Assembly: GCA_007258455.2 (NCBI GenBank)
Contig: VDFB02275624.1
Coordinates: forward strand, 1-64,000
DNA from: Sequoia sempervirens
Taxonomy: Eukaryota; Streptophyta; Pinopsida; Cupressales; Cupressaceae
Direction: 5' to 3'
Length of the DNA stretch: 64,000 bases
A model generated the notes under the pieces. That model saw nothing but the letters and a program-made list of their open reading frames with translations, ran no database searches and had not been told where the DNA came from. Position numbers and translations under genes: made by a program. Below, piece after piece: positions 48,257 to 59,979 of this stretch (the stretch's first letter is position 1; each line of letters begins with the position of its first letter).

Positions 48257-50889
48257 TTCTTTTCTTTCTTTGAAGCCTTGTTTCCACCATCAAGGAAATT
48301 GCTCAAATGAAGATGATGACAATGCAAGTATGAAACTAGTCTATTTTTTTGTCTTTTTGTGTGATAAAGGTTGATGAGGAGAAGAGATAAATATGCTAAA
48401 ATCCAAAGTGACAATTAGGATGTCGATGTTGACTGGGAAAATGATAATGTTAATTAAGAGAATGGAAAAGTGAAAAATGAGGACTAATGTGGTAACTAAT
48501 GCAAAATCTAGGTTCAAAATGATGACTAGGATGAATGATATTTTTGCATTTTTGTAGGAATAAAGTATGCAAGGTAAAAACTAAAATTAATGCAATTTGG
48601 AGACAGGAGTACCTAAGCACTCTAAGCTTAATCTTTCTTTTCAATTTTAGTTACCAAAGGACTTGTTGAAAATAACAAAGTGACAAGGTCAAGATGACTA
48701 GTGAGTTTTCCTAACAAGACTGTTGAGTTGGAAATCCTCACAAAAGGGACAATGACTGAAAATAGAAATGAATGAAGAAGTCCAAGATAACCTAGTTTTG
48801 AAAGCAATGATTTTGAAAATTGTGATAAGGTTAGCCTAATCCAAAGTATGCAAAAAATGAAAACCTAAGGTCAAGCTAATGCTAAAAATAATGATTATGA
48901 ACCTAATGGATAAAATTAAAATTTGAAAGATTAAGCCTATGGCCAAAAATGAAGACTAGTGGTTGAATGATGAAAATTTTGAGCAATTTCAAGGTTGGTT
49001 TCTAACAGAGACCTCTTGGAAAAAATTTTTGACAGTGGGTTGAGATTATTTGGAGTCAAATTCTAGTTTGTATTAGAGTTTTCATGTGTATCAAGAAAAT
49101 GCGTCGTTTGAGGCAACCAATGCGTCACAATATGGCAGATGCATTTTAATTCAAGCAAATATGATTTTGTAGATAACAATTATGGAAGAGGTTTGTAAAT
49201 GCATTTCTGTGAATGTCAAATGTGTTGGGACGCAAGCATATGCGGTGTTTATAGCAGTGAATGCGGTTTATCAAAGTGATTGCATCTCAGGAATTGTCAA
49301 ATGTGTTTCAGTTCAAAGAATGTGTTTCAACAGTTACGTCATAGGTTGCAAAATTTTTAGTTTTCTGATGTTTCAAGGAAAAAATTTGATTTGTCAAAGG
49401 TCGAATGTGTGTGTCTAGATTTATGAATGTTGTGAATACTGTTTGAGACTCCAAAAAACACTAGACAAGAACAATGTTTTAGTGTAAGCAAACGCACGTA
49501 AGACAAGCACTATCCTAATAAGCCAAGGGTCTGTATACTTGGTATAGCCCACCGATATACCCTGGATTGGTGTTGAACACCTCTCCTTCTTAAAAGTGGA
49601 TAGCTTAGAAGTTTGGTGGCACAAGCTCCCTTTATGATAGACACCTCTATAGGCACACCAACTTCAGATTCCTGGGTAGTCACTTCCCAGGAATTGCTAT
49701 CTCTACTCAAGGGAGTCAGTAATGAGTATCTTCGGGCATGATACTATACCCTGCACTATACCAAGCAATGGCTAAAGATGGCTGGCTTCTAAAACAATAG
49801 GTGTTTAGTAAGGGAATCTGTTCGAGTGGCCACACATGGGGCGAGAGATTAATCACCGATTAGGTGGCACTCCAGCCTAAAGAGGTTATGCTCAATAGGG
49901 TTTATGGGAGTACTACATCCGTGTGACACATTTTCACTCGTGGTATTTGAACTTTCCTCAAGCACCCATTTTATATCCCAGTTGGAAGTGGCTTGGCTTT
50001 AGCCTGTTACTAGTTGAGTTGTCCCTTAAGGTGAGTACTTTTTCCCTTAAGGCAGGCCCATTTCTAAAAATAATAACCATTTCTCTTACACCTAGGATAT
50101 CTTGAAGGCACAAGGGGAGAGGATACTTTGATTATTAAGTCTTGAGGGTGACAAAAGATAAATTGGGTCTGGCTTTCTGATCATCTAGTTTTCACAAGGT
50201 GAGAGCATAATCACCTACCACTTTCAAGCACAGTCAAACACTTGCAAACAAAAGTTCATTTTAGTGCACCAATGGAAGTTTTCCTAAACTAAAAATCATA
50301 GACAAATGGTTTGAAATATTGGTCTTCAACAAACGTAGTTGCAAAACCACACATCAGTAGTTTGGATAATTGTCTTCAACTCACAAGAGCTGCAAACCCA
50401 CACATTAGTAGTTTTAGTAAATGCCTTTGACCCAAGAGCATCTCAATGCCACACACTACAACCAGACATTAGGAACCAAAAAATCCTATTCTAGAGAATG
50501 CAAAAGTAGCAACAGACTAAAAAAGTAAAAATGCAGAAATATGGAAAAAAACTTGAATACAAAAAATCATCAGGCGAATGCATTACGATAGAGAAAATAC
50601 ATCACAATAGTTTCTATCAGGGTTTACTAATCGAATACATCATCCTGCAAACAAATGCGTCAAAATCCTGCAAATACGTCACAATACCTAACAAATGCGT
50701 CACATTTTTGTCGAATGCGTCACAGGAGGTCACGAATGCGGTTTGATGGTGCAAGTACATTGTTTTTTTTGTCGAATGCATCATGACACAACAAATGTAG
50801 TGCAAAAAGCTTCAAATGCATCATTCCTAAACCTATAGCTACAAAACAAAGACAAAAATTCATACGAAAACAACAAAAATGCACTAAAA
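48257..50889 (-). other. E5 leader
   Basis: 2.6 kb between PBS and gag without recognisable coding. Degenerate GCGTCA-type words, in sense orientation on the minus strand (TGACGCATTTG), cluster at 49095-49330 and 50560-50830. The middle part (49430-50550) shows nothing I can name. Long leaders are usual in Tat-like elements. Confidence 0.6.
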
Positions 50890-50905
50890 GATGTCGGGTT
50901 CACCA
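50890..50905 (-). other. E5 primer-binding site
   Basis: On the minus strand TGGTGAACCCGACATC begins two bases after the LTR end GATACA. It starts with the TGG that pairs with the CCA end of a tRNA. I cannot name the tRNA from memory with confidence; it is not the initiator-Met type seen at 55152 and 63747. Confidence 0.8.
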
Positions 50906-50907
50906 AA

Positions 50908-51934
50908 TGTATCTCTGAAAATTTTATGGGTTAAAAGTTTAGAAGCATTTAAAACCAAAAATCCAAAGAAATGATGAAGAACAAAGGAGGAAATAAAGGA
51001 AAACAAAAGGAACTAGTTACCACAAGTCCTCCAACTCCATGAATCACCATCATCATACCTTCTAGCTTGCTACAATTTGAATGATGCCCTCAAATTCTAC
51101 GAGCAATCTATTAAAATGACATGACCTATGCAGGTGTTGAAGGATTTACTATGCTAATGGCTAGGTAAATGACTGCAAAGTATGGAAGAACATGAGCAAA
51201 ATGAGAACCAGAAAAATTCACGTAAATGCATGAGGAGAGCCCAAAATGAATTGAAAATTGCCATTTTATAAGAAAAGGCAATTTTGAATGAACGGACAAG
51301 ATTAAAATTTGAATCGACGTACAGGATTGAAAGCTGAGATATGGAAAAAATGGCTAAAAAAGCTGGAGAATCAAATTAGTAACAGTCATTTGACTGTTGA
51401 ATAAAAAGAGCATCTTTTGAATTAAAAATTAATTTAATTCAAAAGTGGGGAATCATGTGGCAACAAATAATAAATGCCCATTACTTGCCAAAAATATGAA
51501 GTTTGACCATTTTAAATAAATGATTTTATTTAAAATGAAGGAAATGACACGTGGCACTAATTAAATAAATTAAAGAATTTATTTAATTAGAAGATGAATA
51601 TGTAAATTATTGACATATTTAAATAAATAAACAAGATTTATTTATTTAAATAATCTAGAAGAATTAGTGGACAGAAATAATTAAATAAATTAAGAAGTTT
51701 ATTTAATTATAGGGAGACATTAGATAATTAGCAACACATTTAAATAAATAAATAAAATTTATTTATTTAAATGATCAGGAAGAATAAAGAGACGTGAATT
51801 AATTAAATAATTAAAAAATATTTAATTAATAGATGAAAATGGACCAAATGACATAATTAAATATTTTAATTATGCTAGGATGAATGTGGTGAAAAATAGA
51901 GCTTGCGGGCCTAGGTTAATTTTTAGTGTTTACA
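50908..51934 (-). repeat. E5 5' LTR
   Basis: Minus-strand LTR starting TGTAAACAC (51934) and ending GATACA (50908). TATA box TTATAAAATGG is the complement of 51261-51271. It carries the palindrome series at 51510-51872, and AGCTT follows at 51935-51939 as target duplicate. Confidence 0.95.
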
Positions 51935-52445
51935 AGCTTTAACAAAACATGAAATATCCTTCAATGGTCAGCTCAAATCACCAAATAAAATTAATGTGCA
52001 CCACATAAGTTGGCTAGATTATAGCTGGGACCCAAAAAAACTAACCAACATAAGAAGTAATTGATTAAGTACTCCTTATACATCTATAACACGCTACATT
52101 CATTTGGTCAGCCATAATGAGTAAATAGATAGAAAAACATTCTACCGAATCTCTTAACTCATACACGAATTGTTGCAACACCACCAAACTTACCAATAAG
52201 GTAACATACAAACTTAACAAGATTTACTAGGGGTCCAAAACACAAAATGGTGACCTGGTAAAGCATACAGATCGATTAACTGACCGGATACCCTATTCTT
52301 CATACTTTTTGCCAGTAACACACTGCCTTCTACAATTTTTGCCAATATAAGTAGATCCTAATCTATGGACCAAGATAATGAATTTAGTTTCCATCAATGA
52401 AAACACTAGAAGCCACAAATAATCTCCCCAAGCCATATGCCAACA
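51935..52445 (-). repeat. E4 LTR, right part
   Basis: Resumes after the AGCTT target duplicate of E5 and ends GCCAACA at 52445. The following ATCTCCCCTTTTGGC is the complement of a polypurine tract, so this LTR is a 3' LTR on the minus strand. Confidence 0.75.
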
Positions 52446-52643
52446 ATCTCCCCTTTTGGCATTGATGGCAACACTTTGTGAAAAATGACTAAGTGTCGAA
52501 ACCAAAACTCAAAATTCAAGACACAGCAAAACACTGCTCCCCCTTAGAATGTCAAGGAATTTTTCACTGCATTCTCTCCCCCTTTGACATCAATGAAAAA
52601 ACATTAGAAGCTACAAATAATCTCCCCACGCCATATGCCAACA
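52446..52643 (-). mobile_element. E4 internal remnant and end of second LTR
   Basis: About 145 bases of internal DNA next to the PPT, then 52591-52643, which repeats the LTR end at 52395-52445 (51 versus 53 bases, few differences). It ends GCCAACA before target duplicate AACTC (52644-52648). Almost all internal sequence and the second LTR are missing, so E4 suffered a large internal deletion. Confidence 0.75.
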
Positions 52644-52648
52644 AACTC

Positions 52649-53345
52649 TCCCAACATTGACATCTCAAATTCATCTTGCATATCCATATAAAATATTTTG
52701 CACATTTTATCATTGCTACCTCCAAAAATGACATCATCTACATAAGCAACTACAGTCATGTGCTCACCTTCAGATTTGAAGTATAATTTGTTGTCTACAC
52801 ATCCCTTTTTGAATCCTTGTTGTTGTAGATACTGGTCTAATCTTGAATACCATGCTTTAGGTGCTTGTTTAAGATCATAAAATGCTTTCCTCAATCTAAA
52901 AACATGATCATCATCCTTTGACAACTAAAAAACATTTTGGTTGTTCAATGTACACTTCCTCTTCTAAGTTTCCATTCAAGAATGTAGATTTGACATCCAT
53001 TTGATATACTTTAAATCCCTTATACACTGAAAATGCAAGAAACATTTTGATTGCTCCCAATCTTTTCATAGGTTCAAATGTTTCTTCAAAATCAATTCCT
53101 TCAACTTGTGCATACCCCTTGCACACTAATCTTGCTTTATTTCAAGCACAACAGCTCCTTGCTCATTCAACTTGTTTCTAAATACCCATTTTGTACTAAT
53201 AAAATTTTTATTTGCGGATCTAGGAACTAACTCCCATGTTTTATTCTTCGCAATTTGATTTAACTCCTCTTCCATGGCCTCTATACAGCTCTCATCCTTG
53301 TTGGCTTTAGTAAAAAAATTTGGTTCAGTCTGAGACAAGAGAGAA
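52649..53345 (-). pseudogene. E3 Copia reverse transcriptase, 5' half
   Basis: Minus strand: [80 protein letters not shown] and the catalytic YVDD in VVAYVDDVIFGGSNDKM. It ends EMSMLGE at the E4 insertion. The rest is at 27492-28835. Several frame breaks. Confidence 0.92.
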
Positions 53346-53479
53346 AAATTTACTTGTTCTTTGTTCTTTGCAAATCTCTTCCTGTTTTGTACTCCATTTT
53401 TATCCCCAATTATCTAATCAGTTGGATGATCTTTTTTAACATACTTTGTTGGGGCCTTCTCAACATCTACTTCCTCAGA

Positions 53480-54420
53480 TTCTTCTTTATCATTGCCAAA
53501 TTGTCTTCATAATCTGAATCATCTTCAAATTATTCTGATTATATTTGATATGCTTTATACTTTCATCAATCTTGACATTGATTATTTCCACAATCTTGTC
53601 CAGTCTTTTCTTGTAGCATTGATGTGCTTTGCTTTGAGTGGAATATCCTAGAAATATTCCTTCATCACTTCTTGATTCAAACTTTCCTAAGTTTTCATCT
53701 TCTCTTTTGATGTAACACTTGTTTCCAAACACTTTGAAGTATTTCACATATGCAGGTCTACCATACCATAGCTCGTAGGGAGTACTATCACTATGTACTC
53801 TAATTTGAACTCTATTCAAAATGTATATTGTAGTATATACTACTTCCCTCCAAAACATATCAGTTAATCTAGCTTCTTTCAACAATGTTCTAGCCATATT
53901 CTACACAACTCTATTTTTCCTTTCTACCACTCCATTCTACCAAGGAGTTATTGGTGTTGATTATTGTCTCTTGATTCCATTTGCCTCACAATATTCAACA
54001 AATTCACTTGATGTGAATTCTCCTCCTATATTGGATCTTAAGCATTTGATCCTTCTCCCTATCTCCTTTTCAACCATCTTCCTGAACATCTTAAATCTTT
54101 CAAATTCTTGTGACTTGTCTCTTAGGAAAGTCACCCATGTCATTCTTGTGTATTCATCAACTAACATCATAAAGTATCCTTCTCCTCTTAGTCCCCTTGT
54201 TCTTTTGGATCCACATAAATTTGTATGAACTAGCTACAAAGGCTTAGTGGTTGAATAATCCTTAGTTGGAAAGCTAGCCTTGGTTTGCTTTCCCTACTGA
54301 CATTCTTTGCATATGACATTTACAGGCTTAGTTATTTTAGGAATGTGTCTAACCAGACCTCTTGAACTCACTTTCACCAAATTATCAAAATTTATATGGC
54401 CTAATATTCTATGTCATAAC
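53480..54420 (-). pseudogene. E3 Copia integrase with GAG-pre-integrase segment
   Basis: HRILGHINFDNLVKVSSRGL and CKEC are the zinc-binding pre-integrase part. Core fragments are MLVDEYTRMTWVTFLRDKSQ, SNIGGEFTSSEFVEYCEANG and GVVERKNRVV (catalytic Glu); LRSNIGGEF replaces the usual RSDNGGEF, so the second Asp is lost. The C-terminal SDEGIFLGYSTQSKAHQCY is typical of Copia. Stops are present. Confidence 0.9.
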
Positions 54421-54465
54421 CAAATTTCATCAAATTTCCCTATCAAATAGATTTGACCTTTTACT

Positions 54466-55091
54466 TCAACAAGGTTGTAAAGATTGTTTTTCAGTTCTTA
54501 GTCCTTGTGCAAATATCTTTCCATTCTTTCTCATTTTGCAACCTTCTAAATCAAATGTGACTTTATAACCATTGTCACACATTTGGCTCACACTTAACAG
54601 ATTGTGCTTCAATCCTTCAACACACAAGACATTTTTTTTCAACTCTTCTTCATACCCTTTGATAGAGTTCACTATATCATTAACTCTCAGAAGATAGTCT
54701 ACAATCTTCTCTTCCTCTGTCATTCTTAGGCCTTCAAATCTAGCTTTCAGTATTTGAATATTTTCCAATATTACCTTGTCATCTCCTTTATAGATTTTTT
54801 CAGTGTACCCCAAACATCTTGTGCACTCTTACAATACATAACTTTTCTATGCACAAATCTAGATAGACTATTCATAATAGCAAACCAATGTTTTTCATTG
54901 TTCTCAAAATCCTTCTTAGCTATAGCATCAGTAGGTGGTGTGGCCAATGGTGTATATATAGTCACTACTTACATCCATACACAAAAACCTAAGGATCCCA
55001 AATATCCTTTCATCAATGAGCTCCAATATGCATAATTTGTTCCATTGAACCTAGGTGGCTTGTTTGTAGAAGAACCTTCTTGACTGGCCAT
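54466..55091 (-). pseudogene. E3 Copia gag fused by deletion to the pre-integrase region
   Basis: ATG at 55091: MASQEGSSTNKPPRFNGTNY, then NNEKHWFAIMNSLSRFVHRK and SAQDVWGTLKKSIKEMTR. After KGYEEELKK the frame passes straight into NVLCVEGLKHNLLSVSQMCD, which normally lies after the protease. The zinc knuckle and protease are therefore missing, joined at an A-run (complement of 54632-54639). Confidence 0.87.
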
Positions 55092-55151
55092 TTGTGTTCA
55101 CAAATCCAAGGACCTACCTAAGTTGATTAAGCTTCTTCTAGTGAACCTAGG

Positions 55152-55164
55152 GCTCTACTACCAA
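55152..55164 (-). other. E3 primer-binding site
   Basis: Minus-strand TTGGTAGTAGAGC, two differences from the common initiator-Met PBS core TGGTATCAGAGC, directly after the LTR end CCAACA. Confidence 0.8.
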
Positions 55165-55165
55165 T

Positions 55166-57666
55166 TGTTGGAACACAAAAATCTACTAAGAGGGGGGTGA
55201 ATTAGTAGATACTTAATTTTAGCCTTCTTATCCAAAGTGCAAACACAATTTTTAAATCTAGATGTGTAGATTTAAACATAAAATATATGACAAACACACA
55301 CACATAAAGAATCAACACAAACAATAGGTATACATGGAAAAATTGAGATGGGAAAAACCATGGTGATAAATTGTTGCTAGGAGTTGTTGTCCTAATCCAG
55401 CCTCACAAGGAAACCTTATGTTACAACTTTTAAGGGCACCAAACCTAAGGAGAAACCAATCTCCTGAACTGAGAACCAACTTAGTTATCTGATGGCACCA
55501 ACCTATCATATTCACAACATGTAAGATGATTACAATTTTGTCATAAGCAACTCAAATCAATGTTACAACTTACTCTACAACTGCTCAACTATATGTTGTT
55601 TCCACAACAACTCTCTTCTCTTCTCTGCACCCCACTGGTTTGGCTTTGTTCTTTTCTTTCTTCTTTAGTTCATTCTTGGTCCATCTCAATGCACAACCAA
55701 ATCCCTATAGCTCTCCCTTTCTTTTCAATGCATTCTTTGTCCACCTCTAGAGCTTTGAATCATTTCTACACTATGCACCCTTCTTCACCCTTCAATCATT
55801 TACTCACTTGGACAATATTCACATATGTTTTGTGTAGAGCTAACTGATGATGATTTCCCCAGGATTCTCCACCACCTCTAGATCTTATGTTAGGGTTTAG
55901 AAAAACATTCTCCACTTTCATGTAGTTGTATTGAGCCACACAACATTAATTCTAGTGTAGAGAATTCTTCTTCATTTTCTCTCTATCAAACCCTAGAATC
56001 GGATAAGCATTTAATGCATCCATTTGATCATTCGATTTGATCTTGATCCTTGTCTTTTTATCCATTTGTGTTGTCACTCTATGCATCAAATCTCATTACA
56101 ATTTTTATTGATGTAGGTAGAAAATTTAATTTCACCTCCATGTCAGTTCACAAGCAAAACCCTAATTACACTGAGTTAACTGTTTGACCTCTTCATGTTC
56201 AAACCTAATATGTTGATCTCCTAACTTTGCACCATGATCTTGTGTGATCCATTCACTATCATAGCTTTAAAACATGACCATCTAATAAACAGTCTTTTAA
56301 ACCTCCATTGTTGATCATATTCCCTTTGTGATCACATTCATCGCATATTGTTGTTTCACTTAGGACATCCACTTCAATTTCCACAATGTGAAGAAACATA
56401 GTGATCACCATCCGATCACTTACCTTTGATCCTACATTGTATATCTCTTTCCCTTAGGAACCAAGGACATCAAGTATCACTAATTTTCTATGAGAATCAC
56501 CATTCATTTCTGCAATGTATCAAAGACACAGCAATCACAATTGGATTACTTTCCATTCAATTTGCACCATCCCCCACTATCCTGCTAGCACTAACATTGG
56601 ACCCAATAAGTCTCCACAAGTTGGAGGGCTAATGCCATGTGTCCTTCTTTGGCATCATACTCCACTACCATCGCTCATCATTGAAAGCTTCGTGTCTTAG
56701 GGATATGTAAGAGAAATGTATTAACACCCAATGATGCAATAACATTCTAACACCTATACATGTTGACGTCACTTTCCACTATCATCGCTCAATGCTCAAA
56801 TCTCCATACACTTCACTTCACAACAATTATGTGAAGTGACTGAGTGATATAATGCCACCTATCTACTAGACCCACCAAATTATATTCTCCTTCATCGTGC
56901 ATTGTCCAATCAACACTTGTTAGATCTCATCCAATCCATGCAAGGCCTAACTAGGACCCACCACAAACATAGTGGCCTGGCAAGCACGATTTGATCAACT
57001 AGATCACAACTATTGGACCATCTCCATTGTGCATTGCTAAACTACAAGCAAACTTCAAATATTTTTCTACAATGCATAAGATATAGCGATAACTGGCAGA
57101 TCTACTAACTTTGAATGTGCATCGTTCAATCATCAAAGGAACATATCGAGCAACATCAATTGGGTGACTAGGTAATGGGGCCGGTCACCGAAATAGGTTA
57201 AAGGAATAAGTTATAACTTATGCAACCTGCAACCTCCAACAAGCAGTCAATGATAGAATAAAAGATCTATTAAGGCAGAATGACTGCAACCCTAGGGTTT
57301 ATCTATAAAATGCTAATTCAAGTCGAGGGCACAAATATATTAATTCTAAGCACAACCTTTAGCTTCTGAAACTTCAATATACATTTTTTAGAATCTCTAA
57401 AAAAACCCATGTCAAATCTAGAATTAGATTTCACTCCAGATGCTTGAACGGATTTACTACAATATCATGACAAAATTGCATGATAGTAATGCAACATTTT
57501 GAGAAAATTGTGCAATTTACACACCATTTTCCAGAACCAAATCCACAACTTTCCTTAGACATTAATGAAAACATTTTGACATAAATTCCAACACTCCCTT
57601 CATATAGGACTAGTTCCATTTCACACCTAATCCCCTTTTAACATCAATGACAACAATATGCTAACA
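55166..57666 (-). repeat. E3 Copia 5' LTR
   Basis: About 2.5 kb from TGTTGG (55166) to CTAACA (57666) on the plus strand. Near its U5 end a perfect 9-bp inverted repeat (ATCTACTAA 55181-55189, TTAGTAGAT 55202-55210) encloses GAGGGGGGTGAA. Aligns throughout with 25065-27491. Confidence 0.9.
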
Positions 57667-58773
57667 ACACTATGTAAAACATGGGAAGCCTTCCAACAAG
57701 ACCACCACATGTAGTGTATCAACAACGTAGCATCCCATCAAAAAGACAATACATTTCACAACAAACAATATTATGAACCTTCAAATAAAAAATATCAACA
57801 AGGAAAATCACAACAAAATCCAAAAGAACAAGGTGTACCCAAAATGAACTACCAAGGTACTCTTCAAAATCCACAACAACAAGGTGTACCCCAAATGAAA
57901 TAACAAGGTACTCCTCAAAATACACAACAACAAGGTGTACCCCCAATGAACTACTAAGGTACTCCTCAAATTCCACAACATCAAGGTATTCCTCAACAAC
58001 AACATCAATGCATACCCCAAATGCATCATCAAGGTATTCATCAACACAAACAAGGTGTACCTTGAACAAACTACCAAGGTACTCCTCAAAATCCACAACA
58101 ACAAGGTGTACCCCAATCAAACTACCAAGGTACTCTTCAAAATCCACAACAACAAGGTGTACCCCAAATGAACTACCAAGGTACTCCTCAAAATCCACAA
58201 AAACAAGGTGTACCCCAAATGAACTACCAAGGTACTCCTCAAAATCCACAACAGCAAGGTGTACCCCAAACGAACTACCAAGGTACTCCTCAAAATCCAC
58301 AACAACAAGGTGTACCCCAAATGAACTACTAGAGTACTCTTCAAAATCCACAACAACAAGGTGTACCCCAAATGAACTACCAAGGTACTCCTCAAAATCC
58401 ACAACACCAAGGTATACCCCAAATACAACATCATGGTATTCTGCAAACCCAAACCCAAACTCAAACTCCTATTCCACAACAACAGGGTGTACCTCGAACG
58501 CAATACCATGGTATCCCTCAAAATAAATATCAAGGAGTTCCACACAATCAATACCAAGGGATACCTCAAAATCAATATCAGGGTATACCAAAAACTCAAC
58601 ATACCTACCACCCACAACAAGGAATCAATATTCCTTACACACAACATGGTCATCAAGGTCATATACCTACATAACATCCCATTTATGACCAAACAAATTT
58701 CATAGGAAAACAAAGCTACAATGCACAAAATCCTCAAGCAAGCATACCAATTAATGACATAAACGTGCAACTT
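57667..58773 (+). pseudogene. E2 gag, 3' part with 17-residue repeats
   Basis: Continuation of the gag cut at 25064. It reads SNKKYQQGKSQQNPKEQGVP and then tandem units QGTPQNPQQQGVPQMNY, about eleven between 57838 and 58430, changing into shorter QGIPQNQYQGIPK units and a tail THHPQQGINIPYT-like segment. A few stops occur. Gln/Pro-rich N-terminal gag extensions occur in other Ty3 elements (compare E5 gag). The capsid is not reached; sequence changes near 58774. Confidence 0.7.
57838..58430 (+). repeat. 51-bp tandem repeat inside E2 gag
   Basis: Units of 51 bp (for example starting CAAGGTACTCCTCAAAATCC) keep the reading frame because 51 is divisible by three. Units differ by a few bases. The long open frames on the minus strand here come from this repeat. 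Confidence 0.92.
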
Positions 58774-59979
58774 GTTGTGTGGTCTCACAACACACCCCAT
58801 TTTTCCCTTTGGAAAAATGTGGATGCCCTCTTCTCCTTTTCTTTTCCTTGCTTTGTGTTTTTTTTTCACTCGTTTTGGCATTTTTTTGATGCTCGATCGG
58901 TTGCTAATTGCCTCTTTCATTTTCACTTGGTCTTTTTGTTGTTATATCCTTTTTATTTCCCAATTTTGGTGTTTCGGTATGCTTGTAATGTTTAGTCTAT
59001 TACCAGAAACCAGAATCTCAGAGTCCTGCATTTGAGCCAAAAGAAATTGTATCTTCAAAAGATACTAGCTTCGCCTGGTATTTCATTGATCAAAATTTCA
59101 ATCTCGGTAATTTCCTTTCTTATCAAAGTCTAGTATTTTATTGTTTCTTTCTAAAAGTCGGAAACCAGAGAGTCTATTTTAAAATTGTGTTAAATTTAGC
59201 TTTTAGACTTTGCTTCCAGTCTTTCCTTTTGTTCCTATTTTCTTTTTCTCAAAAGGTATTTCCCAGATGTCGTGTTGTTTGCTCCTTTCAGAAACAATAT
59301 TGGAAAGCTTTAATCTTGGTGATCAGTAGTTGATTATATATCTTTCAATAACGTATACCTTGCAAAGAACTAGCATGGAATTTGATTGCCACGTATAATC
59401 ACCGCATTGTCTTTCTTCTCAAATAATGGGCGAGCGCAAAAATCTAGGTGTTCGTGATTTGGACCATAATTCGTAATGATTTCACCTTTATTCTAGGAAT
59501 TAATGTGAAATAACATGTAATTAATGAATGTGGAAAACTACATGTGTACTTGACATCACCTCAAGCATGCAATTTCCTTTTCAACACTCCACTTCACATC
59601 ATATTGCAAATTTGCTAAAGACATTGAATTAACGAAACAACATTGTCACGCAAAGAGAGGTAAAATTCTGAGAAACTAAAATGCAGCTACCAAGGGTTTT
59701 GAAGTTGCATTATGAAGAATCACCATTAATAACCAGAACCAGGTATGTTCTGAATAACTGATACTTTGTTAAGAGTTTCTCAAGATAAAAATCTTGATAA
59801 TGGTATTTCCCAGTCTAAAATTGAAATGCTAATTATTCTCTAAACTATTGAATTTAATCAACAATGAATTGAAAATTCTATAAAACGTAAGTTTTGGTTG
59901 AATCTAACCCAAACTCACACACAAGGCACATATTCTAAAAATTGTAAAGCACATTATATACAAAATGAGTACTTCTGAC
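58774..59979. other. Non-coding stretch after E2 gag
   Basis: Opens with the small inverted repeat GTTGTG...CACAAC (58770-58789), then a T-rich segment (58795-58975). Possibly the LTR or leader of the element that holds the next coding region, but I could not find a matching second LTR or a convincing PBS. No gene seen. Confidence 0.35.

Larger units (their letters stand above)
29458..51934 (-). mobile_element. E5: 22.5-kb Tat-like Ty3/Gypsy element
   Basis: LTRs at 29458-30481 and 50908-51934, PPT at 30482, PBS at 50890-50905, flanks GGCTT and AGCTT (one transition apart). Gene order on the minus strand: gag, protease, linker, RT, degenerate RNase H, archaeal-type RNase H, integrase, then a long 3' region with an antisense ORF. 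This order is that of the Tat lineage. All genes carry stops. A SINE and exon-like DNA lie in the 3' region. Confidence 0.92.

Noticed and set aside
57719..58402. 227-codon open frame on the minus strand with VDFEEYLGSSFGVHLVV repeats
   Set aside because: It is the reverse strand of the 51-bp gag repeat; multiples of three keep all six frames open. The plus frame has gag context.
58117..58926. 269-codon minus-strand open frame
   Set aside because: Same cause: antisense of the repeat array plus random extension; hydrophobic repeats mirror the plus-strand Q/P units.
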